Source: Syntrophales bacterium
GTDB taxonomy: Bacteria; Desulfobacterota; Syntrophia; Syntrophales; UBA2210
Assembly: GCA_023228425.1 (NCBI GenBank)
Contig: JALOBE010000012.1
Span: 4,491 to 68,490 of the forward strand
DNA: 64,000 bases
Direction: 5' to 3'
Shown: positions 49,742-60,000 of the stretch, piece by piece
Numbering within the stretch: position 1 is the stretch's first letter
Layout: each line of letters begins with the position of its first letter
Position numbers and translations under genes: made by a program
Notes under the pieces: model-generated
Told to the model about the DNA's origin: nothing
What the model saw: the letters and a program-made list of their open reading frames with translations, nothing else
The model's database searches: none

Positions 49742-51724
49742 TCAGTCGTGCCTGATAATCAGCATCTGCCCCGGGTAGATGGTTACATCCGCCGGCAGGT
49801 CATTGCAGGACAGCAGTTCATGCAGACTGATGTTGAACTTTTTCGCTATGGTGTAAGGACTGTCCCCGCTCTGTACGATATAGTTCATACCGGAAGCACC
49901 GTCATGTTGTCCCTTCGCGGGTACCTTCAGGACCTGGCCCACGGTAATCAGGTTGCTTGTAAGATTGTTGCTTTCCCTGATGTGTGTAACAGTCGTACCG
50001 AACCTGCGGGCCAGGTTGAAGAGAGAATCCCCCTTCTTGACCGTATAGGATGTTGTTCCGGCGGGGACCGAACCGCCCTGAGCGGCTTCTTTTGCCCCCG
50101 CGCCCGGTATGGTCAGCCACTGTCCCTCCCGGATGAGGTGGGTTCGGGTGATGTTGTTTCCCCGGGCAATGGAGTCCACGGAACTTCCGTAGCGGGCGGC
50201 GATGGTCGACAGGGATTCGCCTCGACTGACCCTGTGCCGGACGGGCGCCGCGGAGACGGACGACGTCGCGGCCTGTGCTCCTCCGGCCACGGGAATCCGC
50301 AACCACTGACCCACACGTATGATATGCCCCTGGGAAATACTGTTGGTGCGGGCGATGGCAGCGACTGAACTCCGGTATCGAGCCGCAATAGAGGACAGTG
50401 ATTCTCCACGGCGAACCTGGTGCCTGATCACGGAAGCTGTCTGGGCCACCGAGGCCGAAGCCCGGGGAATATCCTCAAGGCCTGCGCGAAGAACCTCGCC
50501 CTGCCCTCGGGGAACTCTGAATTCATAACTCCCCGCGGGCGTCATTTTGAGGCGCAGTTCGGCATTGAGAAGCTCAAGTTCGGTTTCCGAGGCATTTATG
50601 TGCTTTGCAATGTCCGACAACAGCATGTTTTTTGAGGTGATCACTGTCTCATGCAGCCGGGGTTCGTCGAGCGATTCATTTTCGAGGTCGAAGCCGTACC
50701 TCTCGGGATCGCTGATGATGCGGAGCGTGGCGAGAAAACGGGGCACGTAGCGTTTGGTCTCACCAGGAAGCATCTGGTAGAGATCCCAGAAATTGTCGAG
50801 GTAATTGATCTGCTGCCCTGAAATAACCCGCAGAACCCGTCCCTCTCCGCAGTTGTAAGCCGCCAGAACGGTGTGCCAGTCGCCGAATATTCCGTGAAGC
50901 TCCTCCAGGTAGGCGATGGCCGCACAGGTTGACCGCTCGGGATTCATCCGTTCATCCACGAACTGATCCCGCTTCAAGCCGAACTTATAGCCCGTGGAGG
51001 GGATGAACTGCCAGAGTCCGAGGGCACGGGCCGAAGAAAAGGCTTTTACGCTGAAGCCGCTTTCCACGAGGGGAAGCCAGGAAAGCTCTTCCGGAAGCCC
51101 CGCTTCTTTCAGATATTCAACAATCATGGGTCGATAGGCACCGGACCGCCGATAGGATTGAAGGAAAAAGTTCCGCTCCTGGTTCTGAAATCTCCGGATT
51201 TCCTGTTCCACCTCGTCCGCTGTCGAAAGGGGAATTTCGCTCTGCCGGCCGACAGCCACGGTACCCCGTGACGCGTATATTTCGATGATCCGTTTGGCGA
51301 TGAGAAACCGCAAATCATCTCTCTGCCAGGTTATATCCGGGTCATCGTTGATACCCAGTGTCAGGGAATAGGCCTGGTCGAGGATGTTCAGGGCCGAGTC
51401 CAACTCACCCCGTTCCCAGAATTCCTGTGACTGGTTGAGAAGAAGCAGAGCCTCGTCAATGCACTCCTGAGCCGGAGATCTTCGCTGGTCGGAAGACTCA
51501 TCAGCGCCGATATCGCCGGCATCCCCCCGAACAGTGCTGTACGAAGAAGAAAGGCCGGCCCGACTCCGGGGCGACGGCTTCTGGAGGCGGACGGCTTTTG
51601 TCGTTTCCTCTCCGTCCCGGTCCTGTCCGGAATGCCGTTCATAACCACCGGGTAAACCGGCACAGGACGTCAGGACAACGAGTACAAAAACGGCCAGACA
51701 GACCAGCCTGTAGGCATGCCGCAT
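49742..51724 (-). CDS. mltD: MltD-like lytic transglycosylase with four LysM domains
   Basis: This is a periplasmic peptidoglycan-cleaving lipoprotein of 660 residues. The signal peptide has lipobox LTSC. A low-complexity linker leads to an SLT catalytic domain (about residues 200-330) with the catalytic glutamate in LPLVESGFSVKAFSS, ALGLWQFIPSTGYKFGL, and AAYNCGEGRVLR. Four LysM repeats follow at the C-terminus, each beginning with a V(K/R)xG(E/D)S-type strand. E. coli MltD has two LysM; four here suggests stronger wall binding. It converges with ybeY at 34 bp. Upstream TTGCAA with a 17-base spacer to TACAGG is a weak promoter match. Confidence 0.92.
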   Translation of the reverse strand: MRHAYRLVCLAVFVLVVLTSCAGLPGGYERHSGQDRDGEETTKAVRLQKPSPRSRAGLSSSYSTVRGDAGDIGADESSDQRRSPAQECIDEALLLLNQSQEFWERGELDSALNILDQAYSLTLGINDDPDITWQRDDLRFLIAKRIIEIYASRGTVAVGRQSEIPLSTADEVEQEIRRFQNQERNFFLQSYRRSGAYRPMIVEYLKEAGLPEELSWLPLVESGFSVKAFSSARALGLWQFIPSTGYKFGLKRDQFVDERMNPERSTCAAIAYLEELHGIFGDWHTVLAAYNCGEGRVLRVISGQQINYLDNFWDLYQMLPGETKRYVPRFLATLRIISDPERYGFDLENESLDEPRLHETVITSKNMLLSDIAKHINASETELELLNAELRLKMTPAGSYEFRVPRGQGEVLRAGLEDIPRASASVAQTASVIRHQVRRGESLSSIAARYRSSVAAIARTNSISQGHIIRVGQWLRIPVAGGAQAATSSVSAAPVRHRVSRGESLSTIAARYGSSVDSIARGNNITRTHLIREGQWLTIPGAGAKEAAQGGSVPAGTTSYTVKKGDSLFNLARRFGTTVTHIRESNNLTSNLITVGQVLKVPAKGQHDGASGMNYIVQSGDSPYTIAKKFNISLHELLSCNDLPADVTIYPGQMLIIRHD

Positions 51725-51792
51725 GCGGTGAGATCCCCATCTTGTACGTTAAATTTTTGTTCCTGTAACGTCTTTTTACCTATATTGCAATG

Positions 51793-51838
51793 AAAAACCG
51801 CGCCATTGTTCCATCCCGGATACAGACGGAGCGCGGTT
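51793..51838 (-). terminator. Rho-independent terminator after prfB
   Basis: On the minus strand AACCGCGC (51838-51831) pairs with GCGCGGTT (51803-51796) across a 27-base loop that may itself fold, followed by a run of T. It begins one base after the prfB stop codon region. Confidence 0.7.
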
Positions 51839-51839
51839 A

Positions 51840-52947
51840 TCAGGGTTGAACCACCGCCTGGCTTGCAAGGTAGGCTTCTATGAATTCATTGATGGAGCCA
51901 TCGAGCACACTGTCCACGTCACCCACTTCCATGTTCGTGCGATGGTCTTTTACCATGCGGTAGGGGTGCACTACATAGGATCGTATCTGGCTTCCCCAGG
52001 AGATGTCTTTTTTCGACCTGTTCACCTCTTCATTTTTTTCGTTCTGCTCCTGCCGTTGCAGATCATAGAGCCGGGACGCCAGTATCTTCATGGCCGTAGA
52101 CTTGTTCTTGTGTTGAGAACGCTCGTTCTGGCACTGGACGACGATCCCCGTGGGAAGATGGGTAATGCGCACCGCCGAGTCGGTTTTGTTGACATGCTGT
52201 CCTCCCGCGCCGCTTGACCTGTAGGTGTCAATCCGCAGATCGTTCTCATCGATCTCGATGTCATTGTCTTCCTCGAGCTCGGGGTAGACGAATACGGAAG
52301 CAAAAGAGGTGTGTCGACGCCTGCCGGTGTCGAAGGGGGATATGCGAACGAGCCGGTGAATTCCCGCCTCGGCCCGGGCATATCCGAAAGCATAGGGACC
52401 TTCGAGAGTCAGGGTGGCACTTTTGATGCCGGCTTCATCGCCGGGCTGAAAGTCGACGATGAGCGTTCTGTAGCCCCTGCCTTCCGCCCATCGAAGATAC
52501 ATGCGCAGGAGCATTTCAGCCCAGTCCTGGGCCTCTGTCCCTCCCGCTCCGGCATGAATGGTCATGATGGCATTCCCGCCGTCATGCTCGCCGGTCATCA
52601 TGAGCGTCAGTTCCTCTTTACGAACCAGCTCTTCCAGACCTCGAATGTCGTTTCGAATGTCCCTGAGAGTTATTTCATCGTCCTCTTCGCGGGCCATTTC
52701 AAACAAGTCTGCCAGTTCGTCTACAGACGTGTTCAGGCTGTTCCAGGTGAAAATGACGTCCTCAAGCCTGCGTTTTTCCTGTAGAACCCGCTTGGCCCGT
52801 TCCTGCTCATTCCAAAAGTCTTCCTTTATCAAAAGTGACTCAAGTTCTTTTGTTCGAAGTGTAATTTTTTCAAGGTCAAAGGCAGCTCCTGAGATTATTT
52901 ACGCGTTTTTTCAGGTCTTCAACAGATTCCTTGATGTCCTCGATCAT
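51840..52947 (-). CDS. prfB: Peptide chain release factor 2, with programmed +1 frameshift
   Basis: RF2 terminates translation at UGA and UAA. The gene starts at the ATG at 52947 (AAGGAG six bases upstream). It reads 22 codons, then CTT TGA C at 52881-52875; a +1 shift continues into the long frame, giving 368 residues. The main part has SPF (in RISPFDTG), which recognises the stop codon, and the catalytic GGQ in SSGAGGQHVNKTDS. Without the shift the protein would end after 23 codons. The start ATG overlaps the lnt stop as ATGA. Reading only the long frame from its internal ATG (52832) would lose the N-terminal 38 residues. Confidence 0.95.
52875..52890 (-). other. Programmed +1 frameshift site of prfB
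   Basis: On the minus strand the sequence reads AGG AGC TGC CTT TGA C: an internal Shine-Dalgarno-like AGGAG, three bases before the slippery CTT and an in-frame TGA followed by C. This is the same arrangement and spacing as the E. coli prfB recoding site. It lets RF2 limit its own synthesis: when RF2 is scarce the ribosome shifts instead of stopping. Confidence 0.93.
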
Positions 52948-54452
52948 GATCGTCTCCTTCTGTACAGCAACACTACACAGGACATGACAATTGAGCACAG
53001 GGCAAACACGTCTCCGTGCCGTGTGTAAAACGTTTGCAGGGATAGTGCCTGCAGGGTTCCCGTCAGCAGGGCCGGCTCGAACAGGTCGGTCTTTCCGGTC
53101 ACCCGGCCAAGGGGATCAACGAGGGCGCTGATTCCCGTGTTGGCGGCCCTCGCGATGGAACGACGGTTCTCCACGGCCCGCAGGGTCAGCATCGACATGT
53201 GCTGATGAGGCGCCGAGGTACGTCCGTACCACCCGTCGTTGGTTAAGTTGACGAGGTAGTCGGCACCCCTGAGCGTGTAGATCCTGCTGATCTCAGGGAA
53301 TATACCTTCATAACATATTAAGACGCCTACCGCCATACCATTCAATTTCAGGGGGTCGATGCCCCGGCCGGGAATGAAATCAGCGAACCCTTCCACCAGT
53401 TTGTCGACAAAGAAGAATATCCGCCTCAGAGGAACATATTCACCGAAAGGAACCAGATGGGTCTTGTCGTAGCGCCCCAGCATGGTCCCCTCGGGAGACA
53501 ACAGCCAGGCACTGTTCAAGAGGGACTGCTTTCCGTTCACAGTGGTATAGCTCGGACTTCCGAAAAGAAGAAACGCCCCCGTTTCCCGGGCCAGGGCCAC
53601 TATGGCCCGATGATTGTCGTCGACATCCTGAAAAAACAGAGGGGCCGCCGTTTCGGGCCACAGAATAAATTCGGCACCGCGCCGGGAAGCCTGCCGGGAG
53701 AATTCTCCATAGATATTGATGGTTCTGTCCCGGTATGCGTCGTCCCACTTGACCGCCTGCTCGATGTTGCCCTGTATCAAACCCAGCGATATCGTATCCG
53801 CGCGGGCGCATTCCCGCTCGACGGCGTCCGTTCGATAGAAGCCGTAGAAAAGAATGGCGGCCACGATGCCGGTAACAGCCGTCGCCACAAGGACTTTTCT
53901 TTTCAACGTCCCGACTTTGAGGATTTCATACATCGCGGCATTCACAAGGATCACAAGAAAGGAGATACCGAATACCCCAGTGATATCGGCAATCTGTATA
54001 AGATAAATGTGGGCGTGAAGCGCGTACCCCAGGTTTTCCCAGGGAAATCCCGTAAAAAGATGAGACTTCAGGTACTCCAAGGCCGTCCAGAGCGGCGGCG
54101 CCGCCACGATCAGGGGGATCCCCCTCCTGTTCGCGACGGTTGCAAGAAACGAAAAAACAGCCGTGTAGAACGCGAGGTAGAGGGAAAAAAGAGCCAAGAC
54201 GGCCGTTGAGAACGCAAGGGGAAGGTTCCCGTAATAGCTTGCAACGTAGACGATCCAGTAGATAAGCCCCGCGTTGAATATCAGTCCCGCAACGAGCCCC
54301 AGCCGGAAAGCTTCAGCGGGGCGGGCGTTCCGCAGAGCGAAAAACAGCGGGACAAAAGCCGCCCAGATCAGGTAGTCCTGGTTGAACTTCGGAAAGGCCA
54401 GTACAAGGAGTACTCCCGAAAACAGTGCCGGGAGCAGCGTTTTCCCGCTCAT
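52944..54452 (-). CDS. lnt: Apolipoprotein N-acyltransferase
   Basis: Lnt adds the third acyl chain to the N-terminal cysteine of lipoproteins in the inner membrane. The 502 residues have an N-terminal block of about six helices and a C-terminal carbon-nitrogen hydrolase domain. The catalytic triad is in WPETAAPLF (Glu), KTHLVPFGEYVP (Lys) and LICYEGIFPE (Cys). Several lipoproteins in this window (mltD, M16, M48, ynbE) would be substrates. Both ends overlap neighbours (corC by 1 bp, prfB by 4 bp). Length is normal. Confidence 0.96.
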   Translation of the reverse strand: MSGKTLLPALFSGVLLVLAFPKFNQDYLIWAAFVPLFFALRNARPAEAFRLGLVAGLIFNAGLIYWIVYVASYYGNLPLAFSTAVLALFSLYLAFYTAVFSFLATVANRRGIPLIVAAPPLWTALEYLKSHLFTGFPWENLGYALHAHIYLIQIADITGVFGISFLVILVNAAMYEILKVGTLKRKVLVATAVTGIVAAILFYGFYRTDAVERECARADTISLGLIQGNIEQAVKWDDAYRDRTINIYGEFSRQASRRGAEFILWPETAAPLFFQDVDDNHRAIVALARETGAFLLFGSPSYTTVNGKQSLLNSAWLLSPEGTMLGRYDKTHLVPFGEYVPLRRIFFFVDKLVEGFADFIPGRGIDPLKLNGMAVGVLICYEGIFPEISRIYTLRGADYLVNLTNDGWYGRTSAPHQHMSMLTLRAVENRRSIARAANTGISALVDPLGRVTGKTDLFEPALLTGTLQALSLQTFYTRHGDVFALCSIVMSCVVLLYRRRRS

Positions 54453-55396
54453 TATTCCGTCACGTCCCCCGCTGCCCCGCCCGGCGGCTTCCGCCTCTCA
54501 TCGCCGGGCAGTGCCTTGCCCGACAGTCTGCGAACCCGCACTTTCTTTATGCTTCGCTCGTCGGCTTTTTCTATCACCATTTCTATGTTTTCATAGGGAA
54601 TCACTTCACCGGCCAGAGGAATCTTCTTGACGAGAAAAAGAATGAACCCTCCCACTGTTTCAAACTGACCGTCGGGAATGACGCAGTCAAAGTAGGTTTC
54701 AAACTCATCGATTTCCGCCCTTCCGTCGACCATGACATCTCCCGACGAAAGCTCCGTGAAGGGTTCCTCCTCGTCGGCATCATATTCATCGTGGATTTCG
54801 CCGACAATCTCCTCGATCAGGTCTTCAAGCGTGACCAGCCCCGACGTTCCGCCGTATTCGTCGATAACCACGGCCATATGGGATTTCATTTCCTTGAGCT
54901 CATGGAGCAGAATGTGGATGCTTTTTGTTTCAGGAATGAAATAGGCCTTGCGGAGTATGGACATGAAATTGTGCTGATCCACCTGGTGTGACCAGAACCT
55001 GAGCAGGTCTTTTACGTTCAACACACCGATTATGTTGTCGATGTTTTCCACATAGACGGGCATCCGCGTGTGGCCGTGCCGTGAAACGAGGTTCAGTATC
55101 TCCTCGATGCCGGCGTCGCTTGAAAGAGCGATGATTTCGGTCCGGGGCACCATAACCTCCCGGGCCACCGTGTCTCCCAGTTCAAGAACGTTTTCAAGCA
55201 TCTGGGCCGACTGCTTGTCCAGGAATCCTTCCTTTCTGCCGACGTCCACCAGAGAACGGATTTCCTCGCCCGGGAAGGGAAGAGTTGTCTCCCTGCCGTT
55301 GCCGCTGAAAAAATAAATAAAGAAATACCGTATTTTTTTCAGTAGTGTTTTCACGCCATACCACTGTAAACGAGGATGCGTCCTGCCGGCCTTCAC
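54452..55396 (-). CDS. CorC/HlyC-type CBS-domain protein
   Basis: This 314-residue protein has two CBS domains (about residues 75-205) and a C-terminal CorC/HlyC domain. Marks are REVMVPRTEIIALSSDAG, RMPVYVENIDNIIGVLNVKDLL, VVIDEYGGTSGLVTLEDLIEEIVGEI, quoted in part, and VGGFILFLVKKIPLAGE. There is no DUF21 membrane domain, so it is the short CorC type linked to Mg/Co transport in E. coli, although the mechanism is disputed. The ATG overlaps the radical SAM stop as ATGA and its own stop touches lnt. The ybeY-corC-lnt neighbourhood is standard, here split by mltD and strand change. Confidence 0.93.
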   Translation of the reverse strand: MKAGRTHPRLQWYGVKTLLKKIRYFFIYFFSGNGRETTLPFPGEEIRSLVDVGRKEGFLDKQSAQMLENVLELGDTVAREVMVPRTEIIALSSDAGIEEILNLVSRHGHTRMPVYVENIDNIIGVLNVKDLLRFWSHQVDQHNFMSILRKAYFIPETKSIHILLHELKEMKSHMAVVIDEYGGTSGLVTLEDLIEEIVGEIHDEYDADEEEPFTELSSGDVMVDGRAEIDEFETYFDCVIPDGQFETVGGFILFLVKKIPLAGEVIPYENIEMVIEKADERSIKKVRVRRLSGKALPGDERRKPPGGAAGDVTE

Positions 55397-56268
55397 AGCC
55401 CCCGAAGAAACTCGGGACGGAGGACCCTCCTGTTCTTCGATTCGATGATTTCCGTCAGGAGCCTCACGCCCTCTTCTTTGTCCGCCGGCAGTCTGAGACG
55501 CAGGGGAACATAGTTGGACGCGTGGTTGGATGTAAAAAAACAGTTTGAAAAGTCGGACTCTTTAATCATCGTTCTCAATTCCTCGAGAAACCCGAAGGTG
55601 TCCGGGAGTCTGAACGTTCCCCTCCGGAGGTCATCGTAAAGAGGGGTACCGGGGATAACCATGACCGTCAGGGCCCCCACGTAGTCAGGATCTATATCGG
55701 TGAGGATACGCGCCGTGTCACGGGCATGCTCCCGGCTTTTTTCAACGCCGCCGATTCCCAACAGAACCGTAACGGACAGCTCAATCCCCGCGTCTTTCAC
55801 CATCCGCCCCGCCATCACTATCTGATCATAATCGGCCCCTTTCCTGATGGTCTTGAGCAAATCCCTGTTCCCCGTCTCTATTCCCAGATAGACAATACCA
55901 AGACCCAGGTTCCTCAATTGAACCAGTTCATCAGGGGTTTTTCGGAGGATGCTCTTTGTGTTCCCGTAAGTCCCGATTCGCCTCACCCCTCGAATATGTT
56001 CGTTTATGGAGTCAATGACGGCCGTCAATCGTGCCTGGGGAACAATGAGCGCGTCACCGTCACAGAGAAATACCCTTTCGACGGGTTGACCCCATGATGC
56101 CGCTTCCAGAATATCTTCCTCGATTTCCTCGAAAGACTTGATGCGGAACCGTTCTCCCTCATAGGTCCCGCAGAAGGTACACTTGTTATGAGAGCAGCCC
56201 ACCGTTACCTGCAGGAGAAGACTCTGCGCCTCACTCGGAGGGCGTATTACCATTCCTTCATACTTCAT
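55393..56268 (-). CDS. Radical SAM protein of unknown substrate
   Basis: This is a 291-residue radical SAM enzyme. The cluster motif CSHNKCTFC is near residue 25, then GTYEGERFRIK, FLCDGDALIVPQARL, GTYGNTKSILRKT and YLGIETGNRDLL follow. The barrel continues with LGIGGVEKSREHA. No extra cluster or accessory domain is visible. It is the first gene of the transcript continuing into corC, lnt and prfB. GGGGTG lies seven bases before the ATG. Related proteins are common in Deltaproteobacteria, but I know of no assigned reaction. Confidence 0.88.
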   Translation of the reverse strand: MKYEGMVIRPPSEAQSLLLQVTVGCSHNKCTFCGTYEGERFRIKSFEEIEEDILEAASWGQPVERVFLCDGDALIVPQARLTAVIDSINEHIRGVRRIGTYGNTKSILRKTPDELVQLRNLGLGIVYLGIETGNRDLLKTIRKGADYDQIVMAGRMVKDAGIELSVTVLLGIGGVEKSREHARDTARILTDIDPDYVGALTVMVIPGTPLYDDLRRGTFRLPDTFGFLEELRTMIKESDFSNCFFTSNHASNYVPLRLRLPADKEEGVRLLTEIIESKNRRVLRPEFLRGL

Positions 56269-56587
56269 TTTTCACCCCGGGCGGTCTGTTCGCTCGGGAA
56301 GAGGAGCCCGAAGAGACCGTTTTCCTTATGTTCGATGGTGCGAGTCTATACCAGGGTCGAAAAAAAAACAAGCAACGGTGACACGTCGCATCCGGCTGTG
56401 CGCACCGTGACAGGTCCTCATCATCTCATACCGGCCCATCCTGAACGCCCTCCTCTCGCAATAATCGAAGGACCAAACACCGCCGCGGAGGAGAGGATCA
56501 CGGTCCGGGAGGGTTCATTCGGGCTTATGGAAAGCCCTGCCTGCCGGGACAGTTCCGGGTTATAGCCGTTCGAAGAGCTTGCAAACC
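56269..56587. other. Leader and promoter region of the radical SAM-corC-lnt-prfB operon
   Basis: On the minus strand TTGTTT (56371-56366), 15 bases, and TG-G-TATAGA (-10 at 56350-56345) form a possible extended -10 promoter. The leader folds into a nested hairpin: CGGTCT (56319-56314) with AGACCG (56287-56282), and TCGGG (56311-56307) with CCCGA (56298-56294). The part from 56400 to 56587 holds no gene I can support. Confidence 0.4.
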
Positions 56588-56625
56588 AAAAAAGGTCCCA
56601 CATGCTGAAGAGATGTAAGACCTTT
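56588..56625 (-). terminator. Rho-independent terminator of tRNA-Arg
   Basis: Minus strand AAAGGTCTTACAT (56625-56613) pairs with ATGTGGGACCTTT (56603-56591) as a 13-bp stem with two G-T pairs around a nine-base loop, ending in six T. It lies nine bases beyond the tRNA 3' end. Confidence 0.85.
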
Positions 56626-56633
56626 GTATCTAT

Positions 56634-56710
<77 letters not shown>

Positions 56711-57046
56711 ATATGTCTTAAAAAATGATAGTATCATTGACGACTTCGTAAAAAGTTGCCGGATGCCTGATCGCGCTCTATCACTCGTCACTGCGGCGTA
56801 TCTCAATGTACGCCTCATCTCTCAGGATGCGCGCACCTTACCTCAAGGAGCTTTTTACAAAAGCCGCTATCAGACGTTTTCCACTTTTTACAAGTGTATG
56901 ATCATTGCCAGCTAGCACTAGCGTCTTTGGAAACCGGTGTCAAGATAAAACAAAATGCACTTCCTGCCTCTTCTATGACCGTATGAATGTACACAAAAAA
57001 TATCACACTGCCTAAGAATAAAGCGATCCTCTACGCGTGGGCATAT
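56711..57046. other. Intergenic region between tRNA-Arg and the glucan synthase gene
   Basis: It contains the palindrome at 56724-56738 and the repeat at 56733-56868, and no gene. The rest (56869-57046) is AT-rich and shows no clear terminator for the glucan synthase transcript. Confidence 0.5.
56733..56868. repeat. MITE-like dispersed repeat with imperfect inverted ends
   Basis: A non-coding stretch with CTTCGTAAAAAG near its left end (56744-56755) and CTTTTTACAAAAG near its right end (56851-56863), which are imperfect inverted copies sharing an 8-base GTAAAAAG core. A central stem GGCGTA (56795-56800)/TACGCC (56809-56814) has an eight-base loop. A palindrome AATGATA-g-TATCATT (56724-56738) abuts its left side. 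From memory similar GTAAAAAG-ended elements occur many times in Deltaproteobacterial genomes; I cannot verify that here. Confidence 0.5.
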
Positions 57047-60000
57047 TCAGCGAAAGCTTATCTTTATATTGTGATCGCGCTTGTCGTTTAATAACGGAAT
57101 GCGACCGTCTTTTTGTATGTGTCCGTCAAAATATACCGCCGGTTTACTTCCTTCGGGGGCACGTTGCGCTTCAATCCTATAAAAATGTCCACAATATCTG
57201 TAATCAATACGGAAGAATCGCGGCGCGCTCTCCGGCAGGCGTGGTTTTAAAACTAAATAATCGGGGTGGCGTTCCAGCCCCAATAAGGTTTCCACAGCCA
57301 GGCGATACATCCAGCCTGCGGCGCCCGTGTACCAGCTCCATCCTCCGCGCCCCATGTGCGGCGGGGCTCCACAGATATCCGCCGACATTACGTAAGGCTC
57401 TACACGATAACGTGCCGTGGCTTCCGGCGTACGGATATGGTGTGCCGGATTGAGCAGGTTGAAAAGTGACCATGCGGTTTCATAATCGCCAAGCTCGGCA
57501 AAAGCCATTACTGTCCATATGGCCGCGTGCGTGTACTGCCCTCCATTTTCTCGAATGCCCGGCGGATATCTTTTGATATACCCAGGATCCGGCTCCATGT
57601 TCACGAAAGGGGGAGCAAGCAGAAGGATCAGGCCATCTTCAGGTTTAATCAGATGTTTGCGGACAGCCTCCAGGGCATGTCGTGTCCGCCGGGCTTCGCC
57701 CATACCGCTTAAAACCGCCCAGCTCTGGCTGATCGCGTCAATCTTGCACTCGTCATTGCTGACTGAACCTAAGGGGCTGCCGTCGTCGAAATAGGCTCTG
57801 CGATACCACTTTCCGTCCCAGGCGGATTCTTCCACGCAGGCGCGAAGCTTCTCCCGCTGTTCCAGGCAAAGGGCGGCAAAGTCGGTGTCGCCTTTGAGCA
57901 TAGCTATTTTTTCAAAGCGGCCAAGCGTGTCTCCTAAAAACCATGCCATCCATACGCTTTCACCTTTACCTTCTATACCCACGCGATTCATTCCATCGTT
58001 CCAATCACCGCCGCCGATAAGGGGCAAACCGCGGGGCCCGTAAGAGAGACTTATGCGAATTGCACGAACGCAATGCTCATACAGCGAAGCAGTTCCGGCT
58101 GGATGAAGATGCTGGTCAAAGCGGCTTTCCTCGCCGTCCGCAAGTGGCCTGCTTTCCAGGAAGGGAATGTTTTCGTCCAGCACACCGGAATCACCCGTGG
58201 CCAGCACATAGCGGACGGTTGCTTGAACCAGCCATAACCTGTCATCGGTAATACGTGTGCGTACGCCTGCGCCGGCAGGAGGATGCCACCAATGCTGAAC
58301 GTCCCCTTCAGGAAACTGTCTGGAAGCAGCCAAAAGTATCTGCTGCCGCAGAATTTCCGGAGCTGCGTGCAGCAGCGCCATGGCGTCTTGCAGCTGATCC
58401 CGGAAACCAAAAGCTCCGCCCGATTGATAATAGCCGCTGCGGCCCCACATGCGGCAGCCCAGTGTCTGATAAATGAGCCAGCCATTGACCATGACATTAA
58501 ATGCCGGCTCGTTCGGGACTTCAACCTGAATGCCTCCCAGTACATTGTCCCAGTGCGTCCGAACCTCCTCCAAAGCGCTACGGGCGCCTGCGGGACGGCC
58601 GAACGTGCGGTATAGCCGGCGCGCTTCCTCCGCGTTCTCGGCCGAACCAAGGGTAAAAACAATTTCGCGCGTTTCGCCCGGGGCAAGCTCGCAAAAAGCC
58701 TGTAACACGGCCGCCGGATCGTAACGCGCGCCGCAGTGTCTCGACAGGTTCCGACGTAACAAGGCAGCCGGCTTCTTGAGGCTTCCATTTCTTCCGATGA
58801 ACTCTGTACGATCGCCGCTGAGAAATACCTCTGCTTCGCTGCAGGAAGCAAAAGCTACACGTTGAGGGAAAACACGGTTATAAGGGTTTCGGGCAAGCAA
58901 AATTCCGGTCTGGCTGTCGGCTTCCGTATAAATATGCATAAGGTTGTCATGACGCCATTCACCGAGAACCAGCTCATGGAAAGCAGAAAGCGAAACCCGG
59001 CGCCTTCTCGAAGACGTATTGCTCAGTTTTATCACGGCGCAACGCAATGGGGCTTCTATTGACGCGTAAATGCAAAGCTCAGTTTTAAGCCTTGCTTCAT
59101 TATACTCAAAGACTGAGTAACCAAAGCCATGTCGGCAAACATAACCATTACGCCCCGGGCTGGGGCGGGGTGTCAGCGACCAGAACCTGCCGGTTTCTTC
59201 GTCACGCAGATAAAAAACTTCGCTGGTGGGGTCGCTTACCGGATCATTGTGCCACGTGGTCAGCCTGTACTCATGGGCATTGTCCACCCAGCTGTATATC
59301 GAACCGCTTTCGGAAAGTACCATGCCGAAGCGTTTGCCGGCGATGACATTTGACCAGGGCGCCGGAGTGGTCATACCGGGTTCTAACATGATGATGTATT
59401 CTTTCCCGTCCGTCGCGAACCCGGCCGGGCCGTTGACCAGGATTCTTTCCCTGTCTTCAAGCAGGCGGGGAGTTTCTTCCGTGTCCGGGCGGACAGGATT
59501 CAGCAGAGGTATTGGACGATGGGGCACGTACCTGCGTTCTACCTGCTCACGCAAATCCTCCGCGCCATCCGTAAGAACTACCCGGGCCGCGCTTTGAAAG
59601 AGGACGTGGTCTTCTTCCGAAAGATTCTCCAGGCGCTTCAAAAAGATGCCGCCGGGCTTGTCCAGCAACTCGGCGTTGAGGCTCGTGTTTATGGCCGATA
59701 TGATGTTGTCGTTAAGAGTAGCCCGGTAGCCGGAAAAATCTTCGTTAAGAATAATAAGATCGGTTTTAAGGCCCTTGAGGCGCCAGTAAGCGTGGGCGCG
59801 CAAGGTATCGTTGACCAGATCCATGCGGCGGATATCTGATATGCGCAAGAGAACTATGGGAAGGTCACCGGAAATGCCAAAACGCCACAGCCCCTGCTGG
59901 CCGAGGGTGTTGCGGGCCACAGCGGTCCATGGTGCGCGATTGCGCGGGTTGGCGTAAAATATTGAACTGGCCAGGCGGCCGTAAACCTGAGCTTCCGTTT

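Noticed and set aside
51840..52832. Release factor 2 starting at the internal ATG
   Set aside because: This would remove the first N-terminal helices; the upstream 23-codon frame with the recoding site and ATGA overlap to lnt explains the gene better.
56188..56565. Plus-strand open frame across the radical SAM promoter region
   Set aside because: Starts inside the opposing gene and covers the leader hairpin; no domain and no translation signal.
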